The notes beneath the pieces were generated by a model. That model saw only the letters and a list, made by a program, of their open reading frames with translations, was not told where the DNA came from and searched no databases. Positions 45,852-54,625 of a stretch of DNA of 64,000 bases are shown piece after piece. The translations under genes were made by a program, and so were the position numbers. This stretch comes from UA16 sp905478895 (GTDB lineage Bacteria > Bacteroidota > Bacteroidia > Flavobacteriales_D > Sanyastnellaceae), in assembly GCA_943788495.1 (NCBI GenBank), contig CALSQO010000002.1, positions 310,001 to 374,000 of the forward strand. The letters run 5' to 3'. The first letter of the stretch is position 1, and each line of letters begins with the position of its first letter.

Positions 45852-46736
45852 ATGCTAACGCCAGAGATGCTTCGATTGATTGACTGGTCCCTGCAAGAGG
45901 ATCTGGGAGAGTGTGATCACACATCGGCCTCATCCTTGCCTGCTGGATTGCAGCGAGAGGGCTGGATTTTGGCCAAGGAGGATGGCGTGGTTGCAGGCTT
46001 AGCTGTAGCCTGGGAGGTTTTCCAACGGGTGGATCCCGAGCTTACGTTAGAGATGCTCTGTGAAGATGGAGATCGCGTGGCCCATGGCCAAGCGGTTTTC
46101 CGAGTGTCGGGGGATGCGAGGCGGCTTCTAGAAGGCGAACGCCTGGCGCTGAATTTCATCCAACGCATGAGCGGAATCGCCTCCCGGACGGCAGAGGTAA
46201 TGGCTTCGTTCGAAGGCACGCACTGCCGCGTTTTGGACACTCGAAAGACAACGCCCGGCCTGCGCGCCTTCGAAAAATGGGCGGTCCGTCTTGGCGGTGG
46301 AACCAATCATCGAATGGGCTTGTACGATATGATCCTGATCAAGGACAACCATGTTGATTATGCGGGGTCAGTGGAGGTCGCTTTGCAGCGTGTTTCGGAA
46401 TACCTCGGCGAATTGGGAAAAGATTTGCCTGTGGAAATCGAGGTGCGTGACTCGGCAGAAGCAGCAGAAGCCATGCGCATGCAGGCGCTCTTGCAGAAGC
46501 CTTCGGGTGCGGCATTGATTGACCGTTTGCTCTTGGATAACCACACGCCGGAGGAGGTGAAACAGCAGGTGATTCAATGGGGTGGAACCATTGACTTGGA
46601 AGCTTCGGGCGGAATTACGCCTGTGAACGCGCCAGACTATGCTCGAACGGGAGTGGATTATGTTTCGATGGGATGGCTGACGCACAGCGTAAAAGGCATG
46701 GACTTTAGCCTCAAATCAACGGATGCGTTGACATGA
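45852..46736 (+). CDS. nadC: nicotinate-nucleotide pyrophosphorylase (quinolinate phosphoribosyltransferase)
   Basis: NadC makes nicotinate mononucleotide from quinolinate and PRPP in de novo NAD synthesis. The 294-residue protein shows MLTPEMLRLIDWSLQEDLGECDHTS, FIQRMSGIAS, LDTRKTTPGLRAFEKWAVRLGGG, NHRMGLYDMILIKDNH and EASGGITPVNAPDYARTGVDYVSMGWLTHS, all family landmarks. I use ATG 45852 because homologues begin there and a promoter box lies just upstream; the frame is open to 45795. It overlaps the next gene by four bases. Confidence 0.95.
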   Translation: MLTPEMLRLIDWSLQEDLGECDHTSASSLPAGLQREGWILAKEDGVVAGLAVAWEVFQRVDPELTLEMLCEDGDRVAHGQAVFRVSGDARRLLEGERLALNFIQRMSGIASRTAEVMASFEGTHCRVLDTRKTTPGLRAFEKWAVRLGGGTNHRMGLYDMILIKDNHVDYAGSVEVALQRVSEYLGELGKDLPVEIEVRDSAEAAEAMRMQALLQKPSGAALIDRLLLDNHTPEEVKQQVIQWGGTIDLEASGGITPVNAPDYARTGVDYVSMGWLTHSVKGMDFSLKSTDALT

Positions 46737-47698
46737 GTCAATTGCCTCCTCCACCGGTTCCCGATGGGCCGTTATTCAAATGGCTTCAGTCCAACAAGGG
46801 ATTTGATCGATTGCGGCATTTTTTGCGAAGATTGCGCCCGTGGAAGGATCAGGACATGAATGTGTACGATGTCTTTCGATTCTTCATTTTGGGGCTGATC
46901 AATGGTTCTGTGTCCACACGCGCTGCTGCGATTAGTTTTCGGTTGTTCGTGGCCTTTTTCCCCGCCATGCTCTTGTTGTTGAGCATCGTTCCGTTTACTC
47001 CGCTCGAAACGCAAGAAGTTCTCCTAAGCTTGGAATATTTCTTCCCGAAACAAGCGATTGATTTGTTCGAGCAAACGGTCACGGACCTGATCGATCAACG
47101 CCAAGGCACCTTGCTGTCGGTGGGTGTGGTGTTGTTGGTTTATTACGCCTCCAACAGTGTCAATTCGATCCTGAGGGGATTTGGAGAAAGCCCACACGTG
47201 CCGGGCAAGCCAAACTGGTTGCTGTTCCGGCTGCTTTCCGTCGGCCTTATGCTGCTGTTGTCTGTGCTGCTGGGAATTGCGGTGTTTCTTATTGGTTTTG
47301 CTGGAGACCTGGTGCAATGGGCCGAAACGAGAAGCTTGCTGAACACCGACGACATTCCATTGCTCATGATGGCCCGATGGACTTTGTCCTTGGCATTGAT
47401 GTATGCAACGGTAGCAATTCTCTATAATGCAGGCAACCGCATCAACAAGCGTTGGGAATGGTTTTCCATTGGAGCCTCTGCAGCGACTACACTGCTCATC
47501 ATCGTCACCTTTGCGTTCTCGTGGTTCATCGGACAGTTCGCTTCTTACAACACCCTTTATGGATCCCTTGGCACACTGATGATTACACTTTTATGGTTGA
47601 ATTCCAACAGTTCCATTTTATTATTGGGCTTTGAATTGAACGCGGCGGTCCAACGGGCCCAGCGCGATGCCGAAAACACAGAAAATACGACCTCATGA
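46733..47698 (+). CDS. YihY/BrkB-family inner-membrane protein
   Basis: A 321-residue integral membrane protein with about six helices. FRFFILGLINGSVSTRAAAISFRLFVAFFPAMLLLLSIVPF and FASYNTLYGSLGTLMITLLWLNSNSSILLLGFELNAAV are the marks of the YihY/BrkB family. Older annotations as ribonuclease BN are wrong for this family; the function is unclear. It overlaps nadC and the DUF2147 gene by four bases each, so the three form one operon. Confidence 0.9.
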   Translation: MSQLPPPPVPDGPLFKWLQSNKGFDRLRHFLRRLRPWKDQDMNVYDVFRFFILGLINGSVSTRAAAISFRLFVAFFPAMLLLLSIVPFTPLETQEVLLSLEYFFPKQAIDLFEQTVTDLIDQRQGTLLSVGVVLLVYYASNSVNSILRGFGESPHVPGKPNWLLFRLLSVGLMLLLSVLLGIAVFLIGFAGDLVQWAETRSLLNTDDIPLLMMARWTLSLALMYATVAILYNAGNRINKRWEWFSIGASAATTLLIIVTFAFSWFIGQFASYNTLYGSLGTLMITLLWLNSNSSILLLGFELNAAVQRAQRDAENTENTTS

Positions 47699-48141
47699 AA
47701 TACTTCTCTCTTTTGTTTGCTTGTGCCTTTGCTTTGACTTCTTTCGCTCAAGATGCGAATTCTGTCCTTGGGAAATGGAAAACGATTGACGATGAAACCG
47801 GACGCATCAAAAGCATCGTGGATATCACGGAAAGGGATGGTCAATTGTTTGGTACGGTGGTGGAATTGTTTCGTTTGCCAGAGGAGGATCAACATCCCAT
47901 TTGCTCAGATTGTGAGGATGATCGAAAAGACCAGCCTGCATTGGGCATGGAAATCGTTCGAAACATGGTCCAAGACGGAGCGGAGCTGGAATGGGAGGAT
48001 GGCACGATTTGCGATCCGAAAAATGGCAAAATTTACGACTGTGAAATGTGGCTCGATGAGGACGACTCCAACGTCCTGATGGTACGCGGATACATCTATT
48101 TCTTGTACCGCACTCAAAAGTGGTTGCGCGCAGATAGCTGA
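47695..48141 (+). CDS. exported DUF2147 protein
   Basis: A 148-residue protein with signal peptide (about residues 1-18, ending SFAQ). The body VLGKWKTIDDETGRIKSIVDITERDGQLFGTVV and GKIYDCEMWLDEDDSNVLMVRGYIYFLYRTQKW fits DUF2147, a lipocalin-like beta fold of unknown function found in Bacteroidota and Proteobacteria. A PICSDCEDDRKDQPALGMEIVRNM segment adds a Cys pair. It is the last gene of the nadC operon and converges with the flippase gene with a one-base gap. Confidence 0.86.
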   Translation: MKYFSLLFACAFALTSFAQDANSVLGKWKTIDDETGRIKSIVDITERDGQLFGTVVELFRLPEEDQHPICSDCEDDRKDQPALGMEIVRNMVQDGAELEWEDGTICDPKNGKIYDCEMWLDEDDSNVLMVRGYIYFLYRTQKWLRADS

Positions 48142-48142
48142 G

Positions 48143-49621
48143 TCAAGGCCACCATGGGAGCCGATGCTTGATGGCGCTCCGCAGTTCTGGGAAGAATCCC
48201 AAGGCGTAGAATGTCACAAGGCAGGTCCCTGAGGCAAGCGATCCCAATGCAATGGCCTCAAAGATGGGAGGTGCCCCGAATGTGCCAGCTTCCCAGTTGA
48301 AGAACCAACCGACTGCGAGTGCAATCAAGGACATTGGAAGGAGGGACCATGTGAAGGGGTGTACGCGGAATTTTCTCCATACGACCAGAAGGCGCCAGGC
48401 ATTATTCCAGAGCACGGTTCCAAATGTGGCCAAGGCCGCCCCGGCAATTCCCATCTCGAGGATGACCAGAAAGAGGTAGTTGGAGAACAGGGTGAAAACC
48501 ACCAAACCCAAATTAATCGGAAGCATGATTCGGTAGTGATCGCTGAATCCAAGGTGGGAATTGTTACTCGTATTCAGCCCTGCTACAATTTTTGACATGC
48601 CTATGCACAAGAACACGATTTCCAACCCTCTATATTTTTCAGGCAGAAGCAACTGAAAAGGCTGAAATCCCGCCCAAATTCCAGCCATGATACTGGCCAT
48701 GAGCAAAAAGTTGACCCGAGCAGAATTTTGACTCAGTTCTTGCATTTCAGCGTTCGAACTGTTGTGGATTTTGGTGGCGACAACCCCCGAAACAATTCTT
48801 TGAGTTGCACGCATGGGCATGGCCACCACAGAACCAATGAAAAAACCCATCGTATAGACGGGTACCTCCTCGAGGCCGAGGTACATGCCAATCATGACAT
48901 AATCCAATTGATTGGCGATGATCGAGGCTCCACCTGCGAACAAACTGAATAGACTGAAGTCCAAGAGGGGGCGAAATTGCGTCCAATCAATCGTATCGCC
49001 GGTGCTCGGAAGTGTTCCTCGAGCAGGAAATGCCAGCAATATCAATGAGATGAACCATGAAGCGATATATGCCGGAATGAAATATTCCAATGGCAGGTAG
49101 CCAAGGAGGAGGGCCCCGCCGAGAATGAGGTAACTTCCTTTTTGCCAAATTTCGTCTACCCAAGCAATCAGCCCCGTTTTCAACTTCAACGTGAGCAAGG
49201 CCCGAAACAAGGCCATCAAACTCATGATTGCGATGATCGTGATGAATCCCTGCAAATTGTTTTTCAAGAGAACAGTATCCTGTTCAGACAGTTGAACAAT
49301 CCAAGCCGGTCCCCAAATGGAGATCATGGTGAGTCCTGCAACAATGCCCAACCCTGCAATTAACAGAATAGCTTTCAGATGTTTTCCACGCTCGGCCTGA
49401 GGGTAGCGGTTGAGAAAGCGCAAAATAGCAGGCGGCGCCCCCAGTGTGAAGATCGACGAGCAAATCATCCCCCAGGACGTCATAATCCGCAACAACCCCC
49501 AGACAGCTTCGTTGCCTTCGAAAGCACGCGGCAAGACAAACATGGTATTTGCAGCACCGAGCATGAGCCCAATGCCCAATGCAATGGATGCCAAACCGGA
49601 TTGTTTTGCAATGACGCTCAT
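48143..49621 (-). CDS. polysaccharide flippase-like membrane protein (MOP superfamily)
   Basis: A 492-residue inner-membrane protein with about 12-14 hydrophobic helices spread over its length and a short basic C-terminus, the pattern of Wzx/MATE-type lipid-linked sugar flippases. There is no glycosyltransferase cluster nearby, so the substrate is unknown. It begins six bases after the AddB-like nuclease gene and probably shares its transcript. Confidence 0.85.
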   Translation of the reverse strand: MSVIAKQSGLASIALGIGLMLGAANTMFVLPRAFEGNEAVWGLLRIMTSWGMICSSIFTLGAPPAILRFLNRYPQAERGKHLKAILLIAGLGIVAGLTMISIWGPAWIVQLSEQDTVLLKNNLQGFITIIAIMSLMALFRALLTLKLKTGLIAWVDEIWQKGSYLILGGALLLGYLPLEYFIPAYIASWFISLILLAFPARGTLPSTGDTIDWTQFRPLLDFSLFSLFAGGASIIANQLDYVMIGMYLGLEEVPVYTMGFFIGSVVAMPMRATQRIVSGVVATKIHNSSNAEMQELSQNSARVNFLLMASIMAGIWAGFQPFQLLLPEKYRGLEIVFLCIGMSKIVAGLNTSNNSHLGFSDHYRIMLPINLGLVVFTLFSNYLFLVILEMGIAGAALATFGTVLWNNAWRLLVVWRKFRVHPFTWSLLPMSLIALAVGWFFNWEAGTFGAPPIFEAIALGSLASGTCLVTFYALGFFPELRSAIKHRLPWWP

Positions 49622-49627
49622 GGGCTA

Positions 49628-52483
49628 TTAAAAGTATTCGGGCAAAGGGTCTAGTACCGTGCAATACGCACAATACTTGGACTCGGTTTCATGCTCGAGC
49701 CCAGTATTTGTTTCATACAACGCTTGTAATTTTTGCGAAATCCAATGCAAGAGCTCGCGGGCATGCTGCTGCTCAATGAACGTTTGTCCATCGATGCTGA
49801 GTGGAATGAGGCCGGCGTGTGCGTTTTTCCCTGACCGTATTCCGGCGCGCACCCGATCAATTTGAGCCGTTGCATCCGTTCGTTGACGCCCATCGGGACC
49901 GAGGGTTTCTAGGGCTATTGCGGCATACATCAGCAATTGCAGCGCTTTTCCAGACTTGCCCTCGTCCAATTTTTCCGTCCAGTTGCCTTTCAATTTTAGT
50001 TCGCGAGCCTCGACGCTACCGGTTTTGTAATCGGTCACGACAACAGTGCCATTTTCATTGTCGATGCGATCGGCCATTCCGTGCAGTCGGATTTCAGTAA
50101 AATCCCGCTGGTTGTCCATGAACGTGTGTCCGATTCGAGCTTCCAATGAACCAATGGTCCGTTGTTCAACGTTTTCCAATTCGGCCATTTCTGCGCCAAT
50201 GAGCTTCACCAAAGTGGCTTCTGCAATGGTGAGGTGGAGGTAGTTTTCTCCCGTGGCTGTGAGCTCTTTATTGAAGTGTTCATCGACTGATGCTTGCAAC
50301 AAAGGGGTAAGGTGTTGTTTGAAGTGCAGCAGAAGGTCACGCGTCAGGGGGCGGTCAATCATTTCGGTCAATCCGTCTTCCAAGACTTGGTGGACGATGG
50401 TTCCAAAAGTGCCAGAATTCATTTCTTCCGTGAATTCACGGGGTTCGCTCAGCCTCAAGATGTACTGATAATAGAAATTCCGTTTGCAGGCCATGAATGA
50501 GTTCATAGCGGATGGACTGATGCCCCGTTGTGCCCAATCTTGCAACCGACCGCGCGCAAAGTCGTCCCATTCCACGGGGGCAATCTCGGGTCGAGGGTCG
50601 GGCAATGGCGCATAAACCGCTGTTTTTTTCAGGGGAAGCAAGTCCTTCCCATTCGGCCGAAAGGCACGTTCAATTTGCAACAAATACCGACTTTTTTCAG
50701 CGGATTCATCCTCAGCCCTGTACACCATGTGCAACTCATTGGCTTGGTTCATGAGCCGATAGGTGTAGTAAGCGTAGATGGCTTCTTTCTGATGGCGGTT
50801 GGGAAGTTTCCAGACGGTACGCAGGTCAAATGGTATGAAACTATCAGGAACACTGGTTTTGGGCAGGTTTCCTTCGTTGCAATCCAATAAGATCACCCGC
50901 TCAAAGTCGAGCGCTCGGCTTTCGATGAGTCCCATGATTTGGAGGCCTTCTTCAGGTTCTCCGAGAAGGTCAATCCGACTCGTTGCGAGGCTGGAAAATA
51001 ACATGGACCAAACGTCATTGGCGCTTTCCAATAAATCAAATTCGGTTTGAAAGCGGATCAATAGGCCTACGCCACGCGTCACACGCTCCCAACCCACCAA
51101 GCTCCAAGGATCGGACTTTTCATTGTTTTCCAGTGCATTGGCTACACCAAGGGACCAGCGATTCAATGCATCAAGTAGCACTGTCGCATCAGAAGTGCGC
51201 AATGGCTCGAGGTCTCCGCAAAACCTGGCAAGCGTTCCATCCGAGTGTTCCTTCAATCGATCCGCATTGATCCAGGCCCACTTGTTCTTCGTTGCAGCTT
51301 GCAGCACATTCGCTCCATCCATTTGGAGCGCATTTGCACCGAGGGCTTGACGGGTGATGGATTCACTGAAAAGCTGCTGCAAATCGGTGAAATGCCAGGC
51401 AGTCGTTGATTTTTGGACCATCGCACGAATGCAGAACAAGAATGAATGCGCAGGCGTGTCATTCCAGGACAGTCCCATGGTTACATTGTACGCAGTTTGC
51501 ATCCCCGCGGGGAGCGATTGCAAGAGCAAAGGGAGCTGCGCTCCATCCGGCAGAATCACGGCAGTCTTACTCCATTCTTCCGGATGAATAGACTCCAAGA
51601 CTTCACGCACATATTGGCATTCCATGACTGAGCTGCTGCATGCAACGCGTTGAATGGTAGGAGGAGTTTGGGCCAATCGGTTGGACAACGCATTCGCTGT
51701 GTTGGGCGCTCCCCATCCACCTTGCTCACGAATGAAAAGTCCGGCCTCAATTTCTTTGGAATGCACATAACTCTCGTCACCATCCCACATCCAAGTCAAT
51801 CGGTTTTTCGTTTCAAATTGCCTCAGGAATTTGCGTTCCGCGGGCGTCAAGGCACTCAGCCCGGCGACAAATACATGGGCGTATGGGAGACGGGCTTGTG
51901 TTTCGGCTGCTGTTCGAGCAATGAGTCCGGCATAGCCCAGACCATGCTCCAAGAGCCTATGCCGAAATGCTTCATACAGCGGACCCAATTGCAGGTATTG
52001 TTTCAAAAAAGAACGCTGCGCTTGGCCCAAGGACTTTTCGTCCGCAAAACTCCAATCTTCTATGCCTTCAATGTCACAGAGGTTCTGAAAAACATTTGGC
52101 GCATCCAACAAGTGCTGATCAATTTCATTGAAGTCGCGCAGTGCAATTCGTCCCCAAGGCATGAACGATTGAAAAGAACGCGGATCGGCAGAACCTCCAT
52201 CGTCTTCTTGGATGCGCAGTGCTCGCCAGCAAGAAAATAGTTCGGCCTGAGCGGCGAGTGGGTCTAACGTGCTCATGCCCGAGCTCTCTCGCAGAACGTC
52301 ACTGAGTGTTTTGACTTGCGGCAGCCACCCCCCTTCATTCATCATGCCTGCGATGGTCCGCTCCAATTTGCGCGCTGCTCTGGAGCTTGGAACAATGACC
52401 AAGCACTGAGTGGGTTGTTCATGAGCCAGAACCAACTGAGCGGTTCGCTTTAAAAAGTGCAGTGGAGCGGAGGTTGGGGTCAA
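49628..52483 (-). CDS. AddB-like PD-(D/E)XK nuclease
   Basis: A 951-residue protein resembling the AddB subunit of the AddAB recombination nuclease. The N-terminal part is an inactivated UvrD-like helicase fold (LVIVPSSRAARKLERTI, VILPDGAQLPLLLQSLP, RVILLDCNEGNLP). The C-terminal nuclease domain starts near residue 640 (ISPSAMNSFMACKRNFYYQYIL) and has GMADRIDNENGTVVVTDYKTG as the catalytic D-x-DYKTG core. A Cys pair sits at the end (KYCAYC), possibly part of an iron-sulfur cluster. An addA helicase gene is not adjacent. It overlaps the TPR gene by four bases. Confidence 0.86.
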   Translation of the reverse strand: MTPTSAPLHFLKRTAQLVLAHEQPTQCLVIVPSSRAARKLERTIAGMMNEGGWLPQVKTLSDVLRESSGMSTLDPLAAQAELFSCWRALRIQEDDGGSADPRSFQSFMPWGRIALRDFNEIDQHLLDAPNVFQNLCDIEGIEDWSFADEKSLGQAQRSFLKQYLQLGPLYEAFRHRLLEHGLGYAGLIARTAAETQARLPYAHVFVAGLSALTPAERKFLRQFETKNRLTWMWDGDESYVHSKEIEAGLFIREQGGWGAPNTANALSNRLAQTPPTIQRVACSSSVMECQYVREVLESIHPEEWSKTAVILPDGAQLPLLLQSLPAGMQTAYNVTMGLSWNDTPAHSFLFCIRAMVQKSTTAWHFTDLQQLFSESITRQALGANALQMDGANVLQAATKNKWAWINADRLKEHSDGTLARFCGDLEPLRTSDATVLLDALNRWSLGVANALENNEKSDPWSLVGWERVTRGVGLLIRFQTEFDLLESANDVWSMLFSSLATSRIDLLGEPEEGLQIMGLIESRALDFERVILLDCNEGNLPKTSVPDSFIPFDLRTVWKLPNRHQKEAIYAYYTYRLMNQANELHMVYRAEDESAEKSRYLLQIERAFRPNGKDLLPLKKTAVYAPLPDPRPEIAPVEWDDFARGRLQDWAQRGISPSAMNSFMACKRNFYYQYILRLSEPREFTEEMNSGTFGTIVHQVLEDGLTEMIDRPLTRDLLLHFKQHLTPLLQASVDEHFNKELTATGENYLHLTIAEATLVKLIGAEMAELENVEQRTIGSLEARIGHTFMDNQRDFTEIRLHGMADRIDNENGTVVVTDYKTGSVEARELKLKGNWTEKLDEGKSGKALQLLMYAAIALETLGPDGRQRTDATAQIDRVRAGIRSGKNAHAGLIPLSIDGQTFIEQQHARELLHWISQKLQALYETNTGLEHETESKYCAYCTVLDPLPEYF

Positions 52484-53145
52484 TCGGGGCTGTTTGAACG
52501 GTTCAATTTAAAACCATTGCGAATGAAATCAATGAATTCCCTTCGGCCTTTGGAAGTAGTTACCGCTTTTGAGACTTCAGACCACGCAGAGTTCTTGCTT
52601 TGTACCCGCTGTTTCGTGGAGAGCGCCTTGTCCGCAGCATTGTTCGGCTGTGACTTTGGCTTGGCGTTCGTTTGCAGTGGAATTTGATTGTCGGTCAGCA
52701 CTTGGTCGAGCTGGTCAGCGGCCGCAAACCGTTGCTTCGCGGATTCCATCCGGCCCAATTGTTCTTCCAGAAGTCCGAGGTTGTTCTGGGTAATGGCATC
52801 TTCCGGGTCGAGTTCCAAGGCTTTCTCATAATCCGCAATGGCACCGCTGACATCCTTTAACGCTTGCCGCATCCAGCCCCGCGCGGCGAACCGATAGCCA
52901 TAACCGGGTTGCAAGTTGATGGCCTGGGTCAGCACTTCAATGGCGTCATGCGCTCGGTCGTTGTGGAAAAGCGCCACGGCTCGGTCGTTGAGGAAATCGG
53001 GAATGGAATTCCAATTGTCTGATTCGTTCAGCGCATTGTCGTATGCGATCAGCGCACTGACCCATTGGCCTTGTTCTGCCGAAGAACGGCCTTGTTCGAC
53101 AGAGAGATGCCCTTTGGGCGAAGATGCGTTATCAGAGGAAGCCAT
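52480..53145 (-). CDS. tetratricopeptide repeat protein
   Basis: A 221-residue protein without signal peptide. Three to four TPR units cover about residues 15-135 (EQGRSSAEQGQWVSALIAYDNAL, LNDRAVALFHNDRAHDAIEVLTQAI, FAARGWMRQALKDVSGAIADYEKAL, TQNNLGLLEEQLGRMESAKQRF). The C-terminal 80 residues are polar and end in a basic helix (RREFIDFIRNGFKLNR). I start at ATG 53145; an upstream frame to 53409 overlaps murB. It heads the operon with the AddB-like nuclease. Partner unknown. Confidence 0.82.
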   Translation of the reverse strand: MASSDNASSPKGHLSVEQGRSSAEQGQWVSALIAYDNALNESDNWNSIPDFLNDRAVALFHNDRAHDAIEVLTQAINLQPGYGYRFAARGWMRQALKDVSGAIADYEKALELDPEDAITQNNLGLLEEQLGRMESAKQRFAAADQLDQVLTDNQIPLQTNAKPKSQPNNAADKALSTKQRVQSKNSAWSEVSKAVTTSKGRREFIDFIRNGFKLNRSNSPD

Positions 53146-53163
53146 GAAGGAATAATACTTGTT

Positions 53164-53171
53164 CAAAAATA
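53164..53171 (-). promoter_or_regulatory. candidate -7 box of the TPR-nuclease-flippase operon
   Basis: TATTTTTG on the minus strand is an exact TAnnTTTG match 18 bases before the ATG at 53145. It lies in the 83-base divergent gap to murB. Confidence 0.45.
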
Positions 53172-53228
53172 CAACGCCAATCGCACGCGTTTGTTTCCTC
53201 GATACATGCGAACTTGCTCGTGCAAATA

Positions 53229-54542
53229 ATGATGGAATTTCCCCAATATCGGGTATTGGAAGGGGCGGAAACGCTTTATGTGATTGAAGGGCCGCGTCAC
53301 GCCGTTGAATTTCAGCCCCTCGGATTGAAGCAATGGATGTCTCATGCCCATGTGGCCACGGATTATCCGAGGTTTGTTTGGCTGCAAGAATTGCGGAATG
53401 AAGCGGCACATGCCCAGGCCATCTCGCGGGAAGTGTTTTTGGAGCGTCTTCAGACGCGTGAAATCCTCGGAGCTTCCAGACAACTGGGACGCTTTGTGGC
53501 AGAAGATATGCATCGCAAGCTGAATTTTAATTCGGACGTAGCACTCCAAGAACGGACGACATTCGGTGTGCCCGCGGCCACCAAACACCACGCCTTGGTG
53601 CATTCAGATGAGGAGGTGCGCGAGGCACTGTTGATGTCTGCTGAAAAGAACTGGGAACCTTTAATCTTAGGGGGTGGCTCGAATGTTCTGATGCACACGG
53701 ATTGGCCGGGTTTGACCATTGAGATGAACATCAAGGGAATCGAAGTCCTCAGCGATGATGGCAATCGCATCGAAGTTGTTGTTGGCGCAGGGGAATCGTG
53801 GCATGCGTGGGTGTTACATGCTGTGAACGAAGGATGGAACGGCCTCGAAAATTTGGCATTGATTCCCGGTTCGGTTGGAGCATCTCCCATGCAAAACATT
53901 GGAGCGTACGGCGTTGAACTGAAAGACCGATTTGCCTGGCTCGAGGCGATTCATCGGGGCACAGGAGAGCTTCGCCGATTTGACCATGCAACCTGTGAAT
54001 TCGGTTACCGAGAGAGTATTTTTAAGCGGAGCGCAAGGGACCAATGGATCATTGTTCGCGTTGCATTTGCACTGGAGCGTAAAGCGCCTCTGCACACGGA
54101 TTATGGTGCAATTCAAACGGAGTTAAAGCACCTTTCTCCGGGCATTACCCACAAAGATGTTGCCGAGGCCGTGATGCGCATTCGAAGATCTAAATTGCCT
54201 GATCCGGCAGAATTGGGCAACGCCGGTAGTTTTTTCAAAAACCCCATCCTCGAAGCTTCGGCATTTCGAGCCGTGGTGTCAAAGACCCCAGAGGTTGTTC
54301 ATTACGCCCTCGAAGATGGATCGTACAAATTGGCTGCGGGTTGGTTGATTGAGCAAGCAGGTTGGAAAGGATACCGTCGCGGAGATTGTGGGGTTCATGA
54401 CCGACAGGCATTGGTTTTGGTGAACTATGGAGGAGCCACGGGTCGGGAAATTTGGCAATTGGCCCTCGACATCGTTGCCGATGTGCAGGACAAATTTGGG
54501 GTTGAGTTGCAACCAGAAGTCAATCAACTAGGAGTCCATTGA
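53229..54542 (+). CDS. murB: UDP-N-acetylmuramate dehydrogenase MurB with unusual N-terminal extension
   Basis: MurB reduces UDP-GlcNAc-enolpyruvate to UDP-MurNAc for peptidoglycan. The C-terminal ~345 residues are a complete type I MurB: ERTTFGVPAATKHH, LILGGGSNVLM, ALIPGSVGASPMQNIGAYGVELKD (FAD binding), GYRESIFK, GNAGSFFKNP (catalytic Ser) and terminal PEVNQLG (Glu). About 92 extra residues precede it (MMEFPQYRVLEGAETLYVIEG to RFVAED), in the same frame without a stop. The normal MurB start would be the ATG at 53508 (MHRKLNFNS). The extension has no motif I recognise; it may be a fused small protein. ATG 53229/53232 start the full frame. Confidence 0.88.
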   Translation: MMEFPQYRVLEGAETLYVIEGPRHAVEFQPLGLKQWMSHAHVATDYPRFVWLQELRNEAAHAQAISREVFLERLQTREILGASRQLGRFVAEDMHRKLNFNSDVALQERTTFGVPAATKHHALVHSDEEVREALLMSAEKNWEPLILGGGSNVLMHTDWPGLTIEMNIKGIEVLSDDGNRIEVVVGAGESWHAWVLHAVNEGWNGLENLALIPGSVGASPMQNIGAYGVELKDRFAWLEAIHRGTGELRRFDHATCEFGYRESIFKRSARDQWIIVRVAFALERKAPLHTDYGAIQTELKHLSPGITHKDVAEAVMRIRRSKLPDPAELGNAGSFFKNPILEASAFRAVVSKTPEVVHYALEDGSYKLAAGWLIEQAGWKGYRRGDCGVHDRQALVLVNYGGATGREIWQLALDIVADVQDKFGVELQPEVNQLGVH

Positions 54543-54548
54543 AACGGA

Positions 54549-54599
54549 GCAAGCCCGACTGCTTCAATTGATGTGATCAACTGAGACAACCGGGCTTGC
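54549..54599. terminator. long imperfect hairpin between convergent murB and SprF-like genes
   Basis: Outer arms GCAAGCCCG and CGGGCTTGC enclose a second palindrome (TCAATTGAT, GTG, ATCAACTGA) with six-base bulges between. It sits seven bases after the murB stop and 27 before the end of the convergent SprF-like gene. There is no T run on either side, so it is a terminator only by position. Confidence 0.5.
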
Positions 54600-54625
54600 G
54601 TTGTGAATTCTGATCCGCTTAACTA

